A DNA stretch of 64,000 nucleotides from Rhizobium sp. Leaf306 (GTDB taxonomy: Bacteria; Pseudomonadota; Alphaproteobacteria; Rhizobiales; Rhizobiaceae): NCBI RefSeq assembly GCF_001423425.1, contig NZ_LMNX01000004.1, positions 186,001 through 250,000 of the forward strand, read 5' to 3'. Under the pieces are notes generated by a model that made no database searches, had not been told where the DNA came from, and worked only from the letters and a program-made list of their open reading frames with translations. Each line of letters opens with the position of its first letter. Within the stretch, counting starts at the first letter, position 1. The position numbers and the translations under genes were made by a program. Below, one piece after another: positions 58,617 through 64,000 of the stretch.

Positions 58617-59993
58617 TCAAGCCGGCGCGTGGTTGCCCCGAGGGAACTCGGCCGCAAGATCCCGATACCATTTGCCGCTCTGCTTGATCGTGCGAACCTG
58701 CGTCTGATAGTCGACATGGACCAGGCCGAACCGCATCTGGTAGCCCTTTGCCCATTCGAAATTGTCCATCAGGCTCCAGGCGAAGTAGCCCTTCATCGGA
58801 TAACCGTCGCGGGCGAGATCAGCAACGACGCCGAGATGCTCGACATAGTAGTCGAGCCGCATCGTGTCATCGATCGTGCCGTCGGCGCCGATGTCGGTAT
58901 TGTCGCAGGCGCCATTTTCGGTGACGTAGCATTCCGGCAGGTCGTAGCGACGGTAGAGATCCTCGACCAGCAATTTCATGGCGGGCGCATAGATTTCCCA
59001 GCCGATATCGGTCACCGCCGTTTCGACAAATGGCGCAGGCTTTGTCGCCGGGAATTCCGCACCCTCAGCGGTATCGGCAAGAACGCGCATCGGCGTGTAA
59101 TAATTGAGGCCCCACCAGTCGAGTTTCTGACTGATGACGGCAAGATCGCCGTCTTCCACTTTCGGCATGCGATCGCCAAGCGCCGACATCAACGACGCCG
59201 GATACTCGCCCTTGAAGACAGGGCCGAAGAAGGCGCCGTTGTGAAAGTCGAAGGCACGCTCGGCAGCAGCGCTATCATCTGCGCTATCGGAACCGGCAAT
59301 GACGGAATGGGCGTTGAGGACGAGACCGACAGGCACATTCGGCGTCACATGCCGGATCGCTTCGACCGCCAGTCCATGCGCAAGGTTGGTGTGGTGCATG
59401 GCGGCAAGGGCCGCCTCCATGTTGCGTTCCCCCGGCGCATGCTCGCCGTAGAGATGGCTCAGCCACACCGAGCACCAGGGTTCGTTGAATGTCGCAACCG
59501 AATCCAGCCGGTCCCCAAGACGCGCCATCACCACCTTGGCATAGCGCTGGAACGCGTAGGCGGTCGATCGCGCCGCCCATCCGCCGTCGCCCATCAGCGC
59601 CAGCGGCAGGTCCCAGTGATAGAGCGTCGCAAATGCCTTGATGCCGCGCGCCTTCAATCCGTCGATCAGCTTGTCATAGAAATCGAGCCCCTGCTCGTTG
59701 ATCCGGCCGGTGCCCTCAGGAATGATCCGCGGCCACGCCAGCGAGAACCGGTAGGCGGAAACGCCCATGTCCGCGATCAGATCGAGATCCGCTTCCCAGC
59801 GATTGTAGTGATCGCAGGCGATATCGCCATTGTCGCGGTTGTGAACCCGCCCCGGCATGTTGGAAAACGCATCCCAAATGGACGGCTTCCTGCCATCCGC
59901 CTTGGTCGATCCCTCGATCTGGTAGGCGGCGGTCGCAACGCCAAACGTGAAGTCACCCGGGAAGCGGGCTGCGAGAATTTTGGGATCAGTCAT
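58617..59993 (-). CDS. Family 1 beta-glucosidase
   Basis: A 458-residue GH1 enzyme, cytosolic by lack of a signal. The N terminus FPGDFTFGVATAAYQIEG is the GH1 signature, the acid/base Glu is in TFNEPWC and the nucleophile Glu in CYVTENGA. It hydrolyses beta-glucosides such as cellobiose or plant glycosides. The start at 59993 agrees with the usual N terminus; 60044 is an alternative without a ribosome binding site. It is separate from the metN operon. Confidence 0.94.
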   Translation of the reverse strand: MTDPKILAARFPGDFTFGVATAAYQIEGSTKADGRKPSIWDAFSNMPGRVHNRDNGDIACDHYNRWEADLDLIADMGVSAYRFSLAWPRIIPEGTGRINEQGLDFYDKLIDGLKARGIKAFATLYHWDLPLALMGDGGWAARSTAYAFQRYAKVVMARLGDRLDSVATFNEPWCSVWLSHLYGEHAPGERNMEAALAAMHHTNLAHGLAVEAIRHVTPNVPVGLVLNAHSVIAGSDSADDSAAAERAFDFHNGAFFGPVFKGEYPASLMSALGDRMPKVEDGDLAVISQKLDWWGLNYYTPMRVLADTAEGAEFPATKPAPFVETAVTDIGWEIYAPAMKLLVEDLYRRYDLPECYVTENGACDNTDIGADGTIDDTMRLDYYVEHLGVVADLARDGYPMKGYFAWSLMDNFEWAKGYQMRFGLVHVDYQTQVRTIKQSGKWYRDLAAEFPRGNHAPA

Positions 59994-60152
59994 GAGGATG
60001 CCGCCATATGGAGGTGCGACCGAGACAATGACCCCGGCCGTCATAGCAGCGACGTGTACCCAAATGCCCGCCCGTTGTACAGGTTTTGGAGCGCGAAAAC
60101 CCGTTCAGCGCGACGAGCTCGTTCGCGATTATCGTCTTAAGTACGCTCTATA

Positions 60153-60425
60153 CTATCTCTCATAGTGAAAACGGCACTGGATGATTTGAAGTTGCTGGGT
60201 GCTTCCTTTACCCGACACACAATACACCAGTCGATGCTCCCCAAGAATGCGCCTCGACCAAAACCCGGAGAGACTGCCCTTCAGCGGTTCCGGTTTTCCA
60301 AGCCCCTTGAAGGGCGATCTCTTCGTATCCCTGATCAGCTCGTTGATTTTCTCGACCATCGATTGATCGACGCTTTGCCAGTATTGGTACTCTTCCCAGG
60401 CGTTTCCCGTCCAGAGAAGGTTCAT
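60153..60425 (-). CDS. yoeB: YoeB-type endoribonuclease toxin
   Basis: A 90-residue RelE-superfamily toxin that cleaves mRNA on the ribosome. The catalytic residues of Escherichia coli YoeB are all present: Glu46 (KPEPLKG), Arg65 (GEHRLVY) and the terminal His-Tyr (CRFHYER, residues 87-88). It starts one base after the antitoxin stop. The module appears functional. Confidence 0.94.
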   Translation of the reverse strand: MNLLWTGNAWEEYQYWQSVDQSMVEKINELIRDTKRSPFKGLGKPEPLKGSLSGFWSRRILGEHRLVYCVSGKGSTQQLQIIQCRFHYER

Positions 60426-60426
60426 G

Positions 60427-60681
60427 TCAGAGAGTCGGGTCTTTTTCGATCAGCTCTTCTCCGCGAAGCTGCGCAATACTCTCGCGCAGCCGATCAGAAT
60501 TCGCTGGGGTGGAAAGAAGATGCAGAGTTTCCAGCATGCTCTCGTATTCGCCCTCAGCGATCAGAACCAAAGCCTCTGACCCCTGACGCGTGACCAGCAA
60601 AGGAGCGCGAGAGGCGATCACGTTGTCGAAGTGGGTCGCAATGTTCTGCCTAAACTCGGTCAAACGAACGTGGGCCACCAT
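60427..60681 (-). CDS. yefM: YefM-type antitoxin
   Basis: An 84-residue Phd/YefM family protein. The N-terminal half (LTEFRQNIATHFDNVIASRAP) is the DNA-binding dimer domain and the C terminus (AQLRGEELIEKDPTL) is the acidic toxin-binding tail. GAGGAGAG precedes the ATG. It binds its own promoter together with YoeB. Confidence 0.93.
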   Translation of the reverse strand: MVAHVRLTEFRQNIATHFDNVIASRAPLLVTRQGSEALVLIAEGEYESMLETLHLLSTPANSDRLRESIAQLRGEELIEKDPTL

Positions 60682-60696
60682 GCTCTCCTCTCAGAA

Positions 60697-60714
60697 TGTA
60701 CATATATCTGTACA
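60697..60714 (-). promoter_or_regulatory. YefM operator
   Basis: Two TGTACA hexamers (60697-60702 and 60709-60714), 12 bases centre to centre, lie 16-33 bases before the yefM start. The yefM-yoeB operator of Escherichia coli has core TGTACA motifs in adjacent palindromes with this spacing. Confidence 0.8.
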
Positions 60715-60815
60715 GATTGAATGGAAATGTCAATATTGGGCTCCTGACACTGGGGGTAGATCCGGCCGCGGCGAGGGTTCCAACGCCTATCCGGCTTCCG
60801 CCACCTCTTCCCCAG

Positions 60816-60950
60816 GCCCCTCATCCGGCTGCGTCCTGCGGACCCTTCTCCCCGCAGGCGGGGAGAAGGTCCTTTGCCGCACGCGCCTTGCCTCGATCGA
60901 GCCACGTCCCCTCTCCCCGTCTACGGGGAGAGGGTTAGGGTAAGGGGCAG
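60816..60950. repeat. RIME-like palindromic repeat, well preserved
   Basis: Outer arms GCCCCT (60816-60821) and AGGGGC (60944-60949) enclose two hairpins: CCTTCTCCCC/GGGGAGAAGG (60844-60853, 60860-60869) and CCCTCTCCCCG/CGGGGAGAGGG (60909-60919, 60924-60934). The element fills most of the 295-base gap between yefM and the oxidoreductase gene. The copy at 10036-10158 is a worn relative. Confidence 0.85.
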
Positions 60951-60976
60951 ACGCCGCCCACCAGTCTCGCGTTACC

Positions 60977-62164
60977 TCACACCTTCACCCACGCACCGTT
61001 ATTCTTCGACGACTCCACGCACGCCTCGACAAAGGCGACACCCTTCACGCCGTCGTCGACGGTCGGATAGATGACCGCCTCGTCCAGTTTCGCGCCCGTC
61101 CGGTGGGCGTGAATTGCCAGTGCCGCTTCCGTGTAGATCGTTGCAAAGGCTTCGAGATAACCTTCCGGATGACCCGATGGAATGCGGGAGACACGCGCAG
61201 CAGCGGCGCCGGAACCGGCACCGTTGCGGGTGATCAGCCGCTTTTCTTGCCCGAACGGCGTGAACCACAGGTAGTTCGGATCGGCCTGCACCCATTCGAT
61301 GCCGCCCTTGGTGCCGTAGACGCGGATTTTCAGGCCGTTCTCGTGGCCCGGCGCCACCTGGCTGCACCAGAGCATGCCCTTGGCCGGCTTCTCGCCGTGT
61401 CTTGCCGCGAAGCGCAGCATGACATGGGCATTGTCGTCGAGCCGGCGGCCCTCAACGAAACTGTCTAGATCCGCGGCAAGGCTATCGAGCTTCAAGCCGG
61501 TGATGAAGCAGGCAAGGTTATAGGCATGCGTGCCGATATCGCCGGTCGAGCCGCCGGCACCCGATTGGGCCGGATCGGTACGCCACACCGCCTGCTTGGC
61601 GCCGGTCTGTTCGACCGCCTCGGTCAGCCAGTCCTGCGGATATTCCGCCTGGACGATACGGATATCGCCGAGCACGCCACTCTCGACCATCTCGCGGGCC
61701 TGGCGCACCATCGGATAGCCGGTGTAGTTGTGGGTGAGGATGAACAGTGCGCCGCTCTCGTCGGCTACCTGCTTCAGCGCCTTCGCGTCGGCAAGGTTGG
61801 AGGTCAGCGGCTTGTCGCAGATGACGTGGATACCGCGCTTGAGAAAAGCTTTGGCGGCATCGAAATGAACATGGTTCGGCGTGACGATCGACACCGCCTC
61901 GATGCCGTCCTCACGCTCCGCCTCGCGGCTCGCCATCTCCTCATAGGAGCCGTAGGTTCGGTCCGTATCAAGCCCGAGTTCCCGCCCCGATGCCGCCGAT
62001 TTCTCCGCCGTCGAGGAAAGCGCGCCGGCGACAAGCTCGAACCGGTCATCCAGCCGCGCCGCCATCCGGTGCACCGCGCCGATAAAGGCACCTGATCCGC
62101 CGCCGACCATGCCGAGCCGGATACGGGGTGCGCGTGTCTGTTCGTCCTTGGCTTCGATGGTCAC
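60977..62164 (-). CDS. Gfo/Idh/MocA family oxidoreductase
   Basis: A 395-residue NAD(P)-dependent sugar dehydrogenase-like protein with the Rossmann motif RLGMVGGGSGAFIGAVHRMAA and the family motif CDKPLTSN (the Lys-Pro pair). GTG at 62164 is chosen because AAGGAGA is ideally placed before it; an ATG at 62188 upstream has no such site. It is the last gene of a minus-strand sugar operon, about 150 bases after the isomerase-like gene, with a repeat between. Confidence 0.9.
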   Translation of the reverse strand: MTIEAKDEQTRAPRIRLGMVGGGSGAFIGAVHRMAARLDDRFELVAGALSSTAEKSAASGRELGLDTDRTYGSYEEMASREAEREDGIEAVSIVTPNHVHFDAAKAFLKRGIHVICDKPLTSNLADAKALKQVADESGALFILTHNYTGYPMVRQAREMVESGVLGDIRIVQAEYPQDWLTEAVEQTGAKQAVWRTDPAQSGAGGSTGDIGTHAYNLACFITGLKLDSLAADLDSFVEGRRLDDNAHVMLRFAARHGEKPAKGMLWCSQVAPGHENGLKIRVYGTKGGIEWVQADPNYLWFTPFGQEKRLITRNGAGSGAAAARVSRIPSGHPEGYLEAFATIYTEAALAIHAHRTGAKLDEAVIYPTVDDGVKGVAFVEACVESSKNNGAWVKV

Positions 62165-62207
62165 GATGATGTCTCCTTGGAAATTCATTGCGGGGAAAGT
62201 CCCCTCT

Positions 62208-62313
62208 GGCCTGCAGGCCATCTCCCCCACAAGGGGGAGAGACCCCTCCGCAACGTCTCGGGTCATGACCGAAGGGTGCGGCAGGTTAAGCCCTCCCCTT
62301 GTGGGGAGGGGTT
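62208..62313. repeat. Palindromic intergenic repeat (CTCCCCC type)
   Basis: Two hairpins: TCTCCCCC/GGGGGAGA (62221-62228, 62233-62240) and CCCTCCCC/GGGGAGGG (62291-62298, 62303-62310), about 60 bases apart. It lies within the operon between the isomerase-like and oxidoreductase genes and could lower downstream expression. Confidence 0.7.
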
Positions 62314-62314
62314 T

Positions 62315-63370
62315 TTATGAAAGCCCCAGCATCCGCCGGTTGGCCGCCTCGTCCGTGCCGCCGGCGGCAAAGTCGTCGAATGCATGTTCCGTCACGCGGA
62401 TGATGTGGTGCTTGACGAATTCCGCGCCTTCGCGGGCTCCGTCTTCGGGATGCTTCAGGGCGCATTCCCATTCGACCACGGCCCAGCCGTCGAAATCGTT
62501 GGCCGCCATCTTGGAAAAGATCGCCCCGAAATCCACCTGACCATCGCCCGGCGAACGGAACCGTCCGGCCCGGTTCACCCAGCTCTGGAAGCCGCCATAG
62601 ACGCCCTGCCGCCCGGTCGGATTGAACTCCGCGTCCTTGACGTGGAACATCTTGATCCGGTCTTTGTAGATGTCGATATTATCGAGATAATCCAGGCATT
62701 GCAGCACGTAATGCGACGGATCGTAGAGCATGTTGGCGCGCGGATGGTTCTTCACCCGCTCCAGGAACATCTCGAACGTGACGCCGTCATGCAGGTCCTC
62801 ACCGGGATGGATCTCGTAACACACGTCGACGCCGTTTTCGTCCGCATGATCGAGGATCGGCGTCCAGCGGCGGGCAAGCTCGTCAAAGGCGGTCTCGACC
62901 AGACCGGCCGGGCGCTGCGGCCACGGATAGATGTAGGGCCAGGCGAGCGCGCCGGAAAAGGTGGCATGCGCCGTGATGCCGAGATGCTTCGAGGCTGTGA
63001 TCGCCATCTTCACCTGCTCGACCGCCCATTCCTGACGTGCCTTCGGATTGCCGCGCACTTCCGGCGCAGCGAAGCCGTCGAAGGCGTCATCATAGGCCGG
63101 ATGCACGGCGACCAGCTGCCCCTGAAGATGGGTGGACAATTCGGTCACTTCGACACCGTTCTGGCGGGCGACACCGGCGAACTCGTCGCAGTAATCCTTC
63201 GACGAGGCAGCTTGTCTGAGGTCGATCAGCTGGCCAGCCCAGGTCGGCACCTGCACACCGAGATAACCCTTGTCGGCCGCCCATTTGGTGATGCCGTCCC
63301 AGCTGTCAAACGGCGCCTTGTCTCCGGCAAACTGACCGAGAAAAATGCCCGGACCCTTGATCGTCTTCAT
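62315..63370 (-). CDS. Sugar phosphate isomerase/epimerase, xylose isomerase-like TIM barrel
   Basis: A 351-residue AP-endonuclease-2-type TIM-barrel protein. Metal ligands are expected in VCYEIHPGEDLHDG, MLYDPSHYVLQ, MFHVKDAEF and VVEWECALKHPE. It starts MKTIKGPGIFLGQF at 63370. Such enzymes (IolE-, IolI-like) isomerise sugars or inositol derivatives. The neighbours, a sugar-binding protein and a dehydrogenase, support a sugar catabolic operon; the sugar is not known. Confidence 0.88.
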   Translation of the reverse strand: MKTIKGPGIFLGQFAGDKAPFDSWDGITKWAADKGYLGVQVPTWAGQLIDLRQAASSKDYCDEFAGVARQNGVEVTELSTHLQGQLVAVHPAYDDAFDGFAAPEVRGNPKARQEWAVEQVKMAITASKHLGITAHATFSGALAWPYIYPWPQRPAGLVETAFDELARRWTPILDHADENGVDVCYEIHPGEDLHDGVTFEMFLERVKNHPRANMLYDPSHYVLQCLDYLDNIDIYKDRIKMFHVKDAEFNPTGRQGVYGGFQSWVNRAGRFRSPGDGQVDFGAIFSKMAANDFDGWAVVEWECALKHPEDGAREGAEFVKHHIIRVTEHAFDDFAAGGTDEAANRRMLGLS

Positions 63371-63434
63371 GGTGTTTCCTTTCCGATATGCCGCCCTCGA
63401 TGTCGGGCTCGGTGCGTTCCGCAAACTCTCCGGC

Positions 63435-63545
63435 ATTCCTGTGCTTGTCACAGGAATCCAGTGACCCGATTTCCGTCGGGTCAGAGCAATTTTCTTCAGC
63501 CCAGCGACTTGGGCTGGCTTGAATCCCTGTCACGAGCACAGGGAT
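63435..63545. repeat. Four-hairpin intergenic repeat (CCTGT/ACAGG type)
   Basis: Four hairpins in 111 bases: ATTCCTGTG/CACAGGAAT (63435-63443, 63449-63457), GACCCGA/TCGGGTC (63463-63469, 63476-63482), CAGCCCA/TGGGCTG (63497-63503, 63510-63516) and ATCCCTGT/ACAGGGAT (63523-63530, 63538-63545). The first and last are near copies of each other, as in a composite element. The short repeat at 47571 shares the CATCCCTG arm. Confidence 0.75.
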
Positions 63546-63599
63546 GACGCGAGGAAAGAGGGCGTCTTGCGACAAACGCCCCCTCTCGCCTTGGTGATC

Positions 63600-64000
63600 T
63601 CAGAACGGCGAGTCGGCGAAGTAGAAGTTCTGCGCATTCTCCTTCGTCACCAGCGTGGCGTCGAGGATATAGTTGCCGCTGACCGGGACCTGATCGTAGA
63701 AGTTGGCCGCCGTCAGCTGCATGGCGGTTGCCACCATCGCCGGCGGATAGAGCACGTCGACCGGCATCATCTTATCGCCGTCCATGACGCGCTTGATCAT
63801 GTCCTTGGAGCCGGCACCACCAACGACATACTGAATGTCGGTGCGCTTCGCCTGCTCGATCGCCTCCAGCACGCCGACGGCCATGTCGTCGTCCTGGCAC
63901 CAGACCACATCGATCTTCTGATGCTTGGTCAGAAAATCCTGCATCACCTTGAAGGCGTCGTCGCGGCTCCAGTTGCCGTATTGGCGCTCCAGCACCTTCA
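63600..64000 (-). CDS. Sugar ABC transporter periplasmic binding protein (C-terminal part)
   Basis: The frame is open through the window end, so the gene starts beyond 64000. The visible part (133 residues from 63995) has the C-terminal pattern of ribose-type binding proteins: VWCQDDDMAVGVLEAIEQAKR then a second-lobe segment and VTKENAQNFYFADSPF. It is upstream of the isomerase-like gene, separated by the four-hairpin repeat, and supplies the sugar for the operon. Confidence 0.85.
   Translation of the reverse strand, partial: KVLERQYGNWSRDDAFKVMQDFLTKHQKIDVVWCQDDDMAVGVLEAIEQAKRTDIQYVVGGAGSKDMIKRVMDGDKMMPVDVLYPPAMVATAMQLTAANFYDQVPVSGNYILDATLVTKENAQNFYFADSPF

Overview
The window is a piece of the chromosome of an alphaproteobacterium, most likely a member of the Rhizobiaceae (Rhizobium/Agrobacterium group). 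This rests on the gene content and order: a glgP-glgB-glgC-glgA-pgm-glgX glycogen cluster, a four-subunit sarcosine oxidase in the order soxB-soxD-soxA-soxG, the alphaproteobacterial aa3 oxidase subunit IV, an eukaryotic-type ornithine decarboxylase behind a long leader, and RIME-like palindromic repeats. I see no tRNA, rRNA, prophage, insertion sequence or CRISPR array. Most genes are dense, GC-rich and of housekeeping or transport type. Accessory material is limited to three toxin-antitoxin modules and short repeats.

Layout. 1-0.75 kb: end of a TadG-like von Willebrand factor A protein. 1-12.2 kb: glycogen metabolism, one transcription unit in which phosphorylase, branching enzyme, ADP-glucose pyrophosphorylase, synthase, phosphoglucomutase and debranching enzyme build and break glycogen; a repeat separates pgm from glgX. 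12.2-18.3 kb: a MaoC-like hydratase, then on the minus strand sarcosine oxidase and a small membrane protein. 18.6-24.7 kb: an enoyl reductase-like protein, ribosomal protein S21, a TPR lipoprotein, two oxidoreductases, cytochrome oxidase subunit IV, and a FeeM/LuxI-like acyltransferase under a CtrA-type site. 24.8-31.1 kb: a membrane GGDEF-EAL protein and a TRAP transporter whose permeases and binding protein converge. 31.4-36.4 kb: glutamine-amidotransferase-like hydrolase, LacI regulator with 2-hydroxyacid dehydrogenase, MarR regulator divergent from a creatininase-family enzyme, and a VapBC module.

36.5-49.8 kb: a His-rich COG0523 metallochaperone coupled to a WD40 protein behind a Zur-like palindrome, a Tat-exported serine hydrolase, ornithine decarboxylase with its leader and a GNAT enzyme, a MazF/PemK-like module with a frameshifted toxin, a nickel/cobalt exporter pair, a LysR/aldo-keto reductase divergent pair and small genes. 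49.8-58.4 kb: KDPG aldolase, CYTH and CHAD polyphosphate-related proteins, TrhO, a small phosphatase-like gene with a probable CTG start, a CHASE4-GGDEF-EAL protein and the MetNIQ methionine importer. 58.6-64 kb: family 1 beta-glucosidase, YefM-YoeB with a textbook operator, and the end of a sugar uptake and catabolism operon (binding protein, sugar isomerase, Gfo/Idh/MocA dehydrogenase).

The most interesting signals are regulatory: the ornithine decarboxylase leader, the CtrA box before the acyltransferase, the Zur-like site before the metallochaperone/WD40 pair, a terminator whose 3' arm is also the ribosome binding site of the next gene, and a 29-codon ORF with a perfect Shine-Dalgarno sequence between the TRAP genes. 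All family assignments are from reading the protein sequences; none was checked by a database search.
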